Assembly: GCA_035461765.1 (NCBI GenBank)
Contig: DATHUY010000018.1
Span: 1 to 58,056 of the forward strand
Length of the DNA: 58,056 nucleotides
From: Longimicrobiales bacterium
GTDB taxonomy: Bacteria > Gemmatimonadota > Gemmatimonadetes > Longimicrobiales > RSA9
Reading direction: 5' to 3'
Shown here: one piece after another, positions 43,790-52,565 of the stretch
Layout: each line of letters starts with the position of its first letter
Numbering within the stretch: the first letter of the stretch is position 1
The notes under the pieces: model-generated
Told to the model about the DNA's origin: nothing
Database searches by the model: none
The model's input: the letters and a program-made list of their open reading frames with translations, nothing else
Translations under genes and position numbers: made by a program

Positions 43790-43954
43790 AAGGCGGCCGC
43801 CACGTCCCGATCCGGCCCGTCGCCCGACGAGCGTACCCCCGCGACTTGACAGCCTGCGCGTGAAATCGGCATTCTGCTAGGTTCCACGCTGATCGCCGGG
43901 GCCGCGGCCCCGGTGCTCGCCCGCGCGCGCGGACCGCTCATGGAGGGACGATCC

Positions 43955-44857
43955 TTGTACGCACGCCGCCGGCACTCACCCGACGACTTCACCGGCTCGA
44001 CCGGGTCGACCGGTCCGCAGGTCGCCGACCAGGCGGTCGAGCAGCTGCTGGCCGAGGTAGTGGAGGACACGCAGCCGCAGCCTGAACGGCTGTATGGCGA
44101 GCTGTTCGGCACGGGCGCGATCGTGACGGGCGGAGCGACGGGTATCGGCCGCGCGACCGCGCTCGAGCTCGCGCGCCACGGCGTCCACATCGCCTTCAAC
44201 TACTTCGACAACGGCGACGGCCGGATCGAGGCGGAGGCGGAGCGGACCGTAAACGAGTTGCGGAGCATGCAGGTCACCGTGGTGTGCCGACCGTGTGACG
44301 TGAGAGACGCGGAGGCGGTGGGTGCATTCGTCGCGGAGGCCGACCACTCGCTGTCGGGGCTGCACATCCTCGTCAACAATGCGGGTATCGCGCGGGATCG
44401 CGCGCTGTGGCGCATGGAAGACGACGAGTGGCGTGACGTGATCGAGACGAACCTCACGGGCGCGTTCAACATGATCCGCGCGGTGTCGCCGATCCTCCGT
44501 GCGCAGCAGCACGGCAAGATCGTGAACGTCGCTTCGGTGCACGGTCTGCGCAGTGAGTTCGGGCTTTCCAATTACGCGGCCTCGAAGGCCGGCCTGATCG
44601 GACTCACGCGTTCGGCGGCTGTCGAGCTGGGGCCGTCGAACATCAATGTGAACGCCGTGGCGCCCGGCTACATCCGCACCACGCGACTCACGGACGGCGT
44701 ATCGTCGGAGGTGCTGGATCGCGCGCGCGATCGCACGGTGCTCGCGCGGCTCGGTGATCCGCAGGATGTCGCCAACGTGGTGGTGTTCCTGTGCTCGGAG
44801 CGGGCGCGGCACCTCACGGGTGCCGTGATCCCCGTGGACGGGGGGCACATGCTTTGA
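43955..44857 (+). CDS. SDR-family oxidoreductase (FabG-like) with N-terminal extension
   Basis: About 300 aa from TTG 43955, chosen because GGAGGGA lies 7 nt upstream; ATG 43940 is an alternative. A 45-residue extension (with DDFTGSTGSTGPQVADQAVE) precedes the Rossmann motif TGGATGIGRA. NNAGIARD, the catalytic Ser in VASVHG, NYAASKAG and the PVDGGHML end are all as in 3-ketoacyl-ACP or acetoacetyl-CoA reductases. NADPH use is likely but unproven. The extension may target or oligomerise the enzyme. Confidence 0.82.
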   Translation: MYARRRHSPDDFTGSTGSTGPQVADQAVEQLLAEVVEDTQPQPERLYGELFGTGAIVTGGATGIGRATALELARHGVHIAFNYFDNGDGRIEAEAERTVNELRSMQVTVVCRPCDVRDAEAVGAFVAEADHSLSGLHILVNNAGIARDRALWRMEDDEWRDVIETNLTGAFNMIRAVSPILRAQQHGKIVNVASVHGLRSEFGLSNYAASKAGLIGLTRSAAVELGPSNINVNAVAPGYIRTTRLTDGVSSEVLDRARDRTVLARLGDPQDVANVVVFLCSERARHLTGAVIPVDGGHML

Positions 44858-44897
44858 CCGGCCCGACATGGACCGGGTTGGCGGATATGGGGGGTGA

Positions 44898-45671
44898 ATG
44901 GAGTACCGACGGATAGAGGTGGAACTGGATGAAGAGTCGCAGTCTGCGACTCTCATTTTGAATCGGGCGCCGGCGAATCTCCTGAACATCGCGATGATGG
45001 AGGAGATCAACGACGCGCTGCAGTCGCTGCGCGGTCATCGCTGGCTCGAGGTACTGGTGGTGCGGGGTGCGAACGGCACGTTCTCCGAGGGCATCGACCT
45101 GAAGGAGCACGGCCAGAAGCGCGTGCAGCGGATGCTCCAGGTGTACCTGCGCATCTTCGAGACGATCCGGATGCTGGACGTGATCACGATCGCGGCCGTG
45201 GAAGGGCGTGCGTGGGGCGCCGGTTTCGAGCTCGCCCTCGGGTGCAACATGATCGTGGCATCGGAGACATCGTCGTTCGCACTGCCGCAGGTGAGCCAGG
45301 GGCTCATCCCGCCCGTAGCGTCAGCCATCCTGCCGCGCGTGGCGCCGCGGCGTCGCGCCATGGAGTGGATCCTGACGGGTGCGCAGATCAGCGCGCGCCG
45401 GCTCGAGCACGATGGTGTCGTCAACAGGCTGTTCCCGGTCGACGGCTTCAACGAGCCGCTCGACATGTTCGTCGCCGAGATCACGAGCAAGAGCGGGCCG
45501 GTGCTCCAGCTGGCGAAACGGGCACAGTTCGAGGGCTATTACAGCAGCTTCCCGGACGCGCTGCAGAGCATTCAGTCTCTATACCTGCGCGAGCTGATGG
45601 CGCTGCAGGATGCGAAGGAAGGTCCGAAGTCGTCACGCGAGGGCCGCCCTCCGGTGTGGAAGAACGCGTGA
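44898..45671 (+). CDS. Enoyl-CoA hydratase/isomerase (crotonase) family protein
   Basis: A 257-aa crotonase-fold protein. The oxyanion-hole loops are TFSEGIDLKEH and EGRAWGAGFELALG. Of the two catalytic glutamates of hydratases, the second is present (E156 in RAMEWILTG). The first is replaced by Gln (Q131 in ALPQVSQGLIPP). Simple hydratase activity is therefore doubtful. RAPANLLNIAMMEE resembles dienoyl-CoA hydratase relatives. It overlaps the following lipoprotein gene (GTGA). Confidence 0.78.
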   Translation: MEYRRIEVELDEESQSATLILNRAPANLLNIAMMEEINDALQSLRGHRWLEVLVVRGANGTFSEGIDLKEHGQKRVQRMLQVYLRIFETIRMLDVITIAAVEGRAWGAGFELALGCNMIVASETSSFALPQVSQGLIPPVASAILPRVAPRRRAMEWILTGAQISARRLEHDGVVNRLFPVDGFNEPLDMFVAEITSKSGPVLQLAKRAQFEGYYSSFPDALQSIQSLYLRELMALQDAKEGPKSSREGRPPVWKNA

Positions 45672-46306
45672 GACCTGGAGCCTTCATCACCGTGCTCGTG
45701 CTGGCCGCATGTGCCAGCTCGCCGGCACCGCCGGCGGCCGACACGGCCCAGCAGCCGTTCCCGGACATCGGCGGGCAGCGGGTCATGATGCTGCCCGTCC
45801 AGCATGTCGTGCCTGCGATCTCGCCACCGGCCACAGCCGACACCACGCGTCCCATGCTCGCGCTGACCAGCGCATCGCTGCGCGCCGTCGAGGCGGAGCT
45901 CGCGTACTGGCTGCCGGAGCAGGCGCCCCGCGTACGCTGGGTGCTGCCGGACGCCATCGAGCGGGCCGTACAGGGCTCCGCCGCCCTCGGGGCGATCACG
46001 GTGCGCGACCTGCCCGTGCGTGACTTCCAGCGCTCGAGACTTCAGTCGATCGGTGATCCCCTGTACGGCGATCTGCGCCGCGTGGCAGTGGTGACGGACG
46101 CGCGCCTCGCGTTGCTGCCCATCGGCGCCGTGTGGATTCCCGAGGCGGCGGGTGCGGGCCGCGTCCATCTCGCAGCCGCTCTCATCGACACGATGGGGGG
46201 CCGTGTGCTCTGGTACGGTGTAGCAGCCAGCAGCCCCGGCGAGCGGGACGATCCGGCTGTCGCCGCCTCTGCCGCCCGCGCACTCGCCCTGCAGGTGCCA
46301 CGATGA
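45668..46306 (+). CDS. Hypothetical lipoprotein
   Basis: A 212-aa protein from GTG 45668 overlapping the crotonase stop. A short signal ends in a VLAACASSP lipobox. The mature part contains LTSASLRAVEAELAYWLPEQ and RVHLAAALIDTMGGRVLWYG. This resembles outer-membrane lipoproteins that assemble with a partner, but no family is certain. Coupled by ATGA to another lipoprotein. Confidence 0.65.
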   Translation: MRPGAFITVLVLAACASSPAPPAADTAQQPFPDIGGQRVMMLPVQHVVPAISPPATADTTRPMLALTSASLRAVEAELAYWLPEQAPRVRWVLPDAIERAVQGSAALGAITVRDLPVRDFQRSRLQSIGDPLYGDLRRVAVVTDARLALLPIGAVWIPEAAGAGRVHLAAALIDTMGGRVLWYGVAASSPGERDDPAVAASAARALALQVPR

Positions 46307-46827
46307 CATCGCGAGTCATGCGATCTGCCTCGTTGCTGGCGATCCTGCTCGCGGTCGGCGCGTGTGATCGCATCTTTCCCGACCGCGCAGACCTGACGCT
46401 GCCCGACGTCGCTACGGTGGAGTCGTACTACGCGCGCCATGCTTTCGAGGCGGAGTACCGTTACAGCGGCAACGTGCTCGAGGTCGTCGTGCAGCAGCCG
46501 CCGGACCAGCTGCGGCGCGGCGGCACGCTATGGGCGCGCGTCGGACCCTACATCTATCTGTTCGCGCCCGGCACCCGCGAGCTGCTCGAGAAGCATCCCG
46601 GTATTGCCGGCGTGCGCGCTATCACGATGGCGGGGAATACGGAGGTCGCGCGTGCATTGCTGGTACGCGATACGCTGAATGAGATCACGTGGCGTCGCGC
46701 GAACAACCTGCTGGGCACAGCGCTGGAGCAGGGCACGCAGCGCCCGGCGACGATCGAGGCGCTCGCCCGATATGGCGAGGAGACCACACGGTACCAGTAC
46801 AATCCGGACTATGTCCCGCCGCGCTGA
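46303..46827 (+). CDS. Hypothetical lipoprotein
   Basis: A 174-aa protein from ATG 46303, overlapping the previous stop. Signal peptide LLAILLAVGAC with lipobox VGAC. The mature region begins DVATVESYYARH and ends with a helical segment ARYGEETTRYQYNPDY. No domain recognised. It ends the crotonase-lipoprotein-lipoprotein unit, 36 bp before the dehydrogenase gene. Confidence 0.6.
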   Translation: MTSRVMRSASLLAILLAVGACDRIFPDRADLTLPDVATVESYYARHAFEAEYRYSGNVLEVVVQQPPDQLRRGGTLWARVGPYIYLFAPGTRELLEKHPGIAGVRAITMAGNTEVARALLVRDTLNEITWRRANNLLGTALEQGTQRPATIEALARYGEETTRYQYNPDYVPPR

Positions 46828-46863
46828 GCGGAGTCGGCGGGTGCACAACGAGGAAGGAAGCAC

Positions 46864-47880
46864 ATGAGCACGGCAGTAACGTTGATCCCGGGCGACGGCA
46901 TCGGACCGTCGATCACGGAGGCGACGGTCAAGGTTCTGGAGGCGGCGGGCGCCGACGTGGAGTGGGACGAGCGCCTGGCGGGAGTGGCCGCGGTGGACAC
47001 GCACCACACGCCGATCCCGGAGGAGACGCTCGAGAGCATCCGTCGCACGCACGTGTCACTGAAGGGCCCGCTGACGACGCCGGTCGGCACCGGGTTCCGG
47101 TCGATCAACGTAGCGCTGCGCAAGGAGTTCGATCTGTACGCGAACGTACGGCCGGCGCTGACGCTGCAGTCGGGCGGCCGCTACGAGGACATCGACCTGG
47201 TGCTGATCCGGGAGAACACAGAGGGTCTGTACGTCGGAGTCGAGCACTATATCGGTGTGGGCGATGATCCGCATGCCGCGGCGGAGTCGATCATGATCAT
47301 CACGCGCCACGGCGCGGAGCGCATCGTCCGGTATGCGTTCGATTACGCAGTGTCACACGGGCGGAAGAAGGTGACACTCGCGCACAAGGCGAACATCCTG
47401 AAGTACACCCAGGGCCTGTTCCTCGAGGTCGGGCGCGAGATCGCGAAGGAGTACGAGGGCCGCGTACAGTTCGAGGATCGCATCATCGATGCGACGGCGA
47501 TGCTGCTGGTGCTGAACCCCTACCAGTTCGATGTGCTGGTCATGGAGAACATGTTCGGGGACATCCTGAGCGATCAGATGGCCGGCCTCGTGGGCGGGCT
47601 GGGCATGGCGCCGGGCGGCAACATTGGCAGGGACGCGGCGATCTTCGAGCCCGTGCACGGCTCCGCGCCGGACATCGCGGGTCGGGGGATCGCCAATCCT
47701 ACCGCGATGATGCTGGCGGGCTGCATGCTGATGGAGCACCTCGGACAGCACGAAGTGTCCAACCGCATCCGCGACGCCATCAAGCGTACGCTCGAAGCGC
47801 GTAAGACGTTGACGCCGGACGTCGGCGGCACGGCGCGTACGGGCGAGTACGCGGACGCGGTGATTGCCAGCCTGAAGTAG
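46864..47880 (+). CDS. Isocitrate/isopropylmalate dehydrogenase family, probably NAD-dependent isocitrate dehydrogenase
   Basis: A 338-aa beta-decarboxylating dehydrogenase with an AGGAAG Shine-Dalgarno. The substrate loop GTGFRSINVALRKEFDLYAN and ANVRPAL match the NAD-IDH and homoisocitrate branch rather than LeuB. RENTEGLYVG, the catalytic Lys in LAHKANILK and Asp ligands in NMFGDILSDQMAG are conserved. It converts isocitrate (or homoisocitrate) to the 2-oxoacid and CO2. Confidence 0.85.
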   Translation: MSTAVTLIPGDGIGPSITEATVKVLEAAGADVEWDERLAGVAAVDTHHTPIPEETLESIRRTHVSLKGPLTTPVGTGFRSINVALRKEFDLYANVRPALTLQSGGRYEDIDLVLIRENTEGLYVGVEHYIGVGDDPHAAAESIMIITRHGAERIVRYAFDYAVSHGRKKVTLAHKANILKYTQGLFLEVGREIAKEYEGRVQFEDRIIDATAMLLVLNPYQFDVLVMENMFGDILSDQMAGLVGGLGMAPGGNIGRDAAIFEPVHGSAPDIAGRGIANPTAMMLAGCMLMEHLGQHEVSNRIRDAIKRTLEARKTLTPDVGGTARTGEYADAVIASLK

Positions 47881-47939
47881 ACCATCGCCCGCGAAGCAGA
47901 CCGTCGCCAGCCCGGATCAGCCGAGCACGGGCACGCAGC

Positions 47940-48794
47940 TTACGCAACGCGCTGATCCGTGCGGATGGTACCATCCTCGAGGTCGTAGTCCGGCAGGGCT
48001 GCGGCACCATCCGCGACAGCGGCATCGAGCATCCCATCAAAACTGCGCAGTGCGCTCTCGACCCGCCGGATCAGGCGCGGCTCGGGGACGTAGGGGTTCA
48101 GGTAGGCGTTCACCACCGAATTCACGGGGCTCAGCCGCGACGCCGTGTGCCAGACCAGGGCGGAACCGAACGGAACGGTGACGTCGAGATCGTCGCGCCA
48201 GGACAGCCGGCGTGCGACGGTGGTGGCGAAGTGCAGCGCGCCATGGCTGAACATGATGAGCCCGCGCTCCATCCGGGTCAGCTGTTCCGCGGTGACGCCG
48301 GCGTCTATGACCGAGTTCAGCGTATCGGCGAGGAACCTGTAGCCGGTGCTGTCGAATGCGGGTGTGAGCCTGACTCCGCGCAGCGCGGGGTGCTGCCAGC
48401 AGAACCACACGTCCAGGCCGACCTCGACCCGGACATGTTCGACGATCTGCGCGGCGCCGGGCTGTGCGCGCCGGTCGGCGTCCTCGTTGACGAGCGGATG
48501 GATGAGTACGTCGGCAATGATGTGCGCGAGCCATCCCAGCGCGAACGCGTGTTCCTCCTGCGTCGCCGCGCGCTCGAGCAGCGCACGCTGGAGCTGGCCG
48601 GTCCGGCGGGTGTGTACGAGGCGGGCGAGGGCCCGGCTGCCGCCGGGGAAGTTGCCCATGTCCGGCGCGAGACTGCCGTGCATGAAGGCATTGACCGACG
48701 TGTCGTCGCGCACATCGAACGGCGCCTGCGGGCCGGAGCCCCAGCGCGCGAGCGTCTGGCGCGCCAGCAGTATATGCAACGCGGGCTGCGGCAT
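47940..48794 (-). CDS. Zinc-dependent phospholipase C-like protein
   Basis: A 284-aa protein from ATG 48794. Zinc-binding histidine motifs of the S1/P1-phospholipase C group are seen: PALHILLARQTL at the start, NAFMHGSLAPDMG, and LGWLAHIIADVLIHPL. There is no evident signal peptide, so it may be cytoplasmic. Convergent with the dehydrogenase gene. Substrate not predictable. Confidence 0.7.
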   Translation of the reverse strand: MPQPALHILLARQTLARWGSGPQAPFDVRDDTSVNAFMHGSLAPDMGNFPGGSRALARLVHTRRTGQLQRALLERAATQEEHAFALGWLAHIIADVLIHPLVNEDADRRAQPGAAQIVEHVRVEVGLDVWFCWQHPALRGVRLTPAFDSTGYRFLADTLNSVIDAGVTAEQLTRMERGLIMFSHGALHFATTVARRLSWRDDLDVTVPFGSALVWHTASRLSPVNSVVNAYLNPYVPEPRLIRRVESALRSFDGMLDAAVADGAAALPDYDLEDGTIRTDQRVA

Positions 48795-49044
48795 CGGATG
48801 TGTGCTCTCCTTCCCGGGTGCTTCGTGGCAGGGCGCGCCGGCTCCAACCCCTCGCCGTAGCGCCCCGCGTGGCCGGTAACTAGTACGTCCCGCCGCGCGA
48901 TTGGTGCCACAGCCGTGCGCCCCGCCGGATCCCGCCCTGATGATCATGCCGGCGGCGCCCGCCGCCATCGACATTTGGCAGGGCGACGACTACGTTCACC
49001 GCGCTCAAAAGGTCCCGATTACCCGATGAACCCAGATCACTAAA

Positions 49045-50226
<1,182 letters not shown>

Positions 50227-50298
50227 TCCGCGTCGGCTGTCTTTGGCGAGCTTCAGCGGCGGCAGGGATGGGCGACGACGAAGGTTGGCAGGAGCCCA

Positions 50299-50440
50299 CG
50301 TCGCGCGGCGACGTGAAGTTTGCCCCGACCGAGGTCGCGCGGCGCGTGGGGCGGTTCTGACGTCGCGACGCGACGTGAAGTACGCCCCGACCGCGGAAAC
50401 GCGGCGCGTGGGGCAGTCCCGCCGTCGCGCGACGACGTGA
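50299..50440. repeat. 62-bp tandem repeat, 2.3 copies
   Basis: Units 50299-50360 and 50361-50422 share CGTCGCG, CGACGTGAAGT, GCCCCGACCG and GCGGCGCGTGGGGC. A third partial unit runs 50423-50440. It fills most of the gap after the glutaryl-CoA dehydrogenase gene; no gene is seen there. Confidence 0.75.
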
Positions 50441-50455
50441 CAGAGATCAATGAAA

Positions 50456-50492
50456 AGCGGGGAGGCGACCGGGTACGGTTCGCCTCCCCGCT
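50456..50492 (-). terminator. Terminator of the hydrophilic repeat protein gene
   Basis: A perfect 13-bp stem AGCGGGGAGGCGA (50456-50468)/TCGCCTCCCCGCT (50480-50492) with an 11-nt loop. On the minus strand it is followed by TTTCATTG. It lies 13 bp after the stop of the minus-strand gene. Confidence 0.75.
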
Positions 50493-50504
50493 CACATTCA
50501 CCCG

Positions 50505-50783
50505 TCAGTCGTTGTGGCTGCGGTTCTGCTGGCCGCGGCCCTGCTTCGAGCTGCCCTCGCGGGTGGTGCCTTCCTTGTGCGACCGCTCCGAGCCGGTGCG
50601 CTCCTGGCTCTGCCGCTCACGCTCCTGCTCCGTACGATCCTGACGCGGCTGACCTTCCATGGGCTGCCCCTTCTGCGGCTGCCCCTTCTGCGGCTGCCCC
50701 TTCTGCGGCTGCCCCTTCTGCGGCTGGTCTCTCTGCGTCTCGCTCTGCCCGCCGGTGCGCTCGCCCTGGTCCTTGCGTGGCAT
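50505..50783 (-). CDS. Small hydrophilin-like protein with QPQKG repeats
   Basis: A 92-aa protein from ATG 50783, preceded by a perfect AGGAGG. It has almost no hydrophobic residues: Gln, Arg, Glu, Lys, Ser and about 14% Gly. A run of four GQPQK units is encoded by a 15-bp tandem repeat at 50662-50721. Composition fits the hydrophilin/desiccation-protein definition and predicts full disorder. It is divergent from a CBS-domain gene and has its own terminator. Function unknown; stress protection is an inference. Confidence 0.7.
   Translation of the reverse strand: MPRKDQGERTGGQSETQRDQPQKGQPQKGQPQKGQPQKGQPMEGQPRQDRTEQERERQSQERTGSERSHKEGTTREGSSKQGRGQQNRSHND
50662..50721. repeat. 15-bp coding tandem repeat, four units
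   Basis: Four exact copies of GGCTGCCCCTTCTGC in a row (50662-50721), with a diverged fifth after them. They encode the GQPQK units of the hydrophilin-like protein on the minus strand. Confidence 0.9.
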
Positions 50784-50953
50784 GTTGCCTCCTGTGAGTG
50801 AGTGGTGGGACAGCGCGATGGCGGCACTGTTCGTGCCAGTCTGCAATACCACGCGAGGCGTCCACTGGACCGGTGTACATCGCGCGCGCAGGGCATATCG
50901 CTTGCACCGTCAGTGAGTGTTCCCTGGAACTCGAGCACTACGCAGGAGGAAAT

Positions 50954-51388
50954 ATGAAGGCACGTGAGATCATGACGTCGGATATCGAGTGTGTGACGCG
51001 ACAGGACAGCCTGACGCGCGCCGCGCAGATCATGCGCGACTCGGACATCGGCGCAGTACCCGTTGTCGAGGATCGCAACTCGATGCGGCTCGTGGGCGTC
51101 ATCACCGATCGCGATATCGCGATACGGCACGTCGCCGGTGACAACTCCGCCGAGTGCAGCGTTGGCGACCACATGACATCGGGTCGTCTGCACACCGTGC
51201 GTCCTGATGACGATGTCGATGACGTGATGCGCGCGATGAAGTCGGAGCAGGTGCGCCGGATCCCGGTCACCGAGGGCGACCGTATCGTCGGCATTATCGC
51301 GCAGGCCGACATCGCCACCGATGGCAAGGGCGACAAGAAGACCGGCGACGTGGTCGAGAAGATCAGCGAGCCCGGACGCCGGCGGTAG
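50954..51388 (+). CDS. CBS-domain-pair protein
   Basis: A 144-aa protein from ATG 50954 with an AGGAGG Shine-Dalgarno. It consists of two CBS motifs: MTSDIECVTRQDSLTRAAQI with VGVITDRDIAIRHVA, and MTSGRLHTVRPDDDVDDV with IVGIIAQADIAT. Stand-alone CBS pairs bind adenine nucleotides and often respond to stress or energy state. Divergent from the hydrophilin-like gene across 170 bp, suggesting shared control. Confidence 0.93.
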   Translation: MKAREIMTSDIECVTRQDSLTRAAQIMRDSDIGAVPVVEDRNSMRLVGVITDRDIAIRHVAGDNSAECSVGDHMTSGRLHTVRPDDDVDDVMRAMKSEQVRRIPVTEGDRIVGIIAQADIATDGKGDKKTGDVVEKISEPGRRR

Positions 51389-51527
51389 GACGTCGCGGCC
51401 GTGCCTCGTCGCCGAGGCGAGGCACTGTGCGCTCGTCGCAAAAGCAGGTGCGCCCGGAAGGCATTGGTTACTACGCCGGAGCCCTCCGGGGGCCGCTGCA
51501 TCGTACACTACAGGAGCGCGGGTCCCG

Positions 51528-51556
51528 TTGACACTCCTGTCGGGTTCCGGTAAATT
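51528..51556 (+). promoter_or_regulatory. Strong sigma-70 promoter of tRNA-Arg(ACG)
   Basis: TTGACA (51528-51533), a 17-nt spacer and TAAATT (51551-51556), the best consensus promoter in the window, 64 nt before the tRNA gene. Confidence 0.7.
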
Positions 51557-51620
51557 TCAATACTGAAATCGCCCCGCCGGCCGACGGAAACCGTCTGTCA
51601 GCGGGGCTGCTCTGTCGGAT

Positions 51621-51694
51621 GCGCCCGTAGCTCAATTGGATAGAGCACCTGACTACGGATCAGGAGGTTTCAGGTTCGAGTCCTGACGGGCGCA
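51621..51694 (+). tRNA. tRNA-Arg(ACG)
   Basis: A 74-nt cloverleaf. Acceptor arms are GCGCCCG/CGGGCGC with discriminator A, the anticodon stem is CCTGA/TCAGG around loop CTACGGA (anticodon ACG), and the T-arm contains GGTTCGAGTCC. CCA is not encoded. Confidence 0.97.
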
Positions 51695-51705
51695 CTTTTC
51701 TCGCG

Positions 51706-51799
51706 AGGAGGGCGGCGGCATACACCCGCTGCTCGAACAGTCCTCGGAGCTTCGCTCCTGCGGAACTCGCATCGGGTGCATGACGCCGCCCTCCTTTTC
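51706..51799 (+). terminator. Large terminator-like inverted repeat after tRNA-Arg(ACG)
   Basis: Arms GGAGGGCGGCGGCATACACC (from 51706) and GGTGCATGACGCCGCCCTCC (ending 51794) pair with two mismatches and are followed by TTTTCTCGC. The loop holds an inner GGAGC-TTCG-CTCC hairpin. Confidence 0.55.
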
Positions 51800-51863
51800 T
51801 CGCATCTGGACGGTGGGGCACGGGCGAGCAGGCAGGGGCAGGGAAGACTGCTTTTTGACAAAT

Positions 51864-52225
51864 CGGGAAGTGAGTGTGGATCGCGGGCGTCGTGAGGCGC
51901 TCGAGGAAAGTCCGAGCTCCACAGGGCAGGGTGCCGGCTAACGGCCGGGCGTCGCGAGGCGATGGAAAGTGCAGCAGAGAAGAGACCGCCGATGGCCGTC
52001 GCGAGATGGCACAGGCAAGGGTGAAACGGCGGTGTAAGAGACCACCGCGCCCCTGGTAACAGCGGGCGGCAAGGTAAACCCCACCCGGAGCAAGGCCAAG
52101 CAGGGACGAGGCGCTGCCCGCGCCGTCGGAGTCCCGGGTAGGCTGCTGGAGGCGGCGGGCAACCGTCGTCCAAGAGAAATGATCCGCCTCCGCAAGGAGA
52201 CAGAACTCGGCTTATTCACTTCCCG
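51864..52225 (+). ncRNA. rnpB: RNase P RNA (bacterial type A)
   Basis: Catalytic RNA that matures tRNA 5' ends. The ends pair as P1: CGGGAAGTGA (51864-51873) with TCACTTCCCG (52216-52225). Conserved core blocks are present: GAGGAAAGTCCGAGCTCC, ACAGGGCAGGGTGCCGGC, GAAAGTGCAGCAGAGAAG, GGGTGAAACGGCGGTG and the 3' ACAGAACTCGGCTTATTC. It sits between two tRNA-Arg genes. Confidence 0.97.
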
Positions 52226-52262
52226 TATCTTCTGTGTCGTGCAGCATGCGATGCAGAGACAG

Positions 52263-52336
52263 GCGCCCGTAGCTCAGCTGGATAGAGCGCATCCCTCCGG
52301 AGGATGAGGCCAGTGGTTCGAATCCACTCGGGCGCA
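52263..52336 (+). tRNA. tRNA-Arg(CCG), insertion site of the downstream island
   Basis: A 74-nt cloverleaf with acceptor GCGCCCG/CGGGCGC, anticodon loop CTCCGGA (anticodon CCG) and T-arm GGTTCGAATCC. Its last 43 bp (52294-52336) recur exactly at 57151-57193. Confidence 0.97.
52294..52336 (+). repeat. att direct repeat, left copy (in tRNA-Arg)
   Basis: A 43-bp block from the anticodon loop to the discriminator base of tRNA-Arg(CCG), beginning CCTCCGGAGG. It is identical to 57151-57193. The start in the anticodon stem-loop matches a common tyrosine-recombinase crossover position. Confidence 0.85.
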
Positions 52337-52350
52337 CTCTGATCGAACCG

Positions 52351-52383
52351 AACCCGCACCGTCACTTACGGTGCGGGTTTTTT
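52351..52383 (+). terminator. Rho-independent terminator after tRNA-Arg(CCG)
   Basis: A perfect 12-bp stem AACCCGCACCGT/ACGGTGCGGGTT with a 5-nt loop and a run of six Ts reaching 52383. Confidence 0.9.
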
Positions 52384-52384
52384 G

Positions 52385-52549
52385 GTGCGCCCAGCATGTC
52401 TGATGATCTGGGGGTGTGAGTCCCCCCGAGAGTTGGTCGTAACGATCGAAGGGAACCGCAAGGCGCCGAGGGCGACCGAGCTAACGCGCTCCCGGGCGCG
52501 GCTGGCCGACCGGCCGACAACCACCACTTTCGAGAAGGGGAGCGATCGC
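52385..52549 (+). mobile_element. Probable 5' fragment of a group IIC intron
   Basis: Starts with GTGCGCCCAGCATG, a typical group II intron 5' end, directly after a terminator hairpin and T-run, the preferred target of class C introns. GGGGGTGTGAGTCCCCC and GAAGGGAACCGCAAGGCG resemble conserved domain I sequence. No reverse transcriptase frame and no domain V are visible; the fragment runs into the following pseudogene. Confidence 0.45.
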
Positions 52550-52565
52550 ATGACGGGACAAGCCC

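Noticed and set aside
43846-43880. TTGACA promoter ahead of the FabG-like gene
   Set aside because: The -35 is perfect but no -10 element occurs at 16-18 nt; the nearest TA-rich hexamers need spacers over 20 nt.
50299-50440. CRISPR array
   Set aside because: The units are contiguous tandem repeats with no unique spacers, and no cas genes are present.
50253-50501. Minus-strand reading frame across the 62-bp repeats (82 codons)
   Set aside because: It is created by the repeat, has no ribosome-binding site and overlaps the terminator of the next gene.
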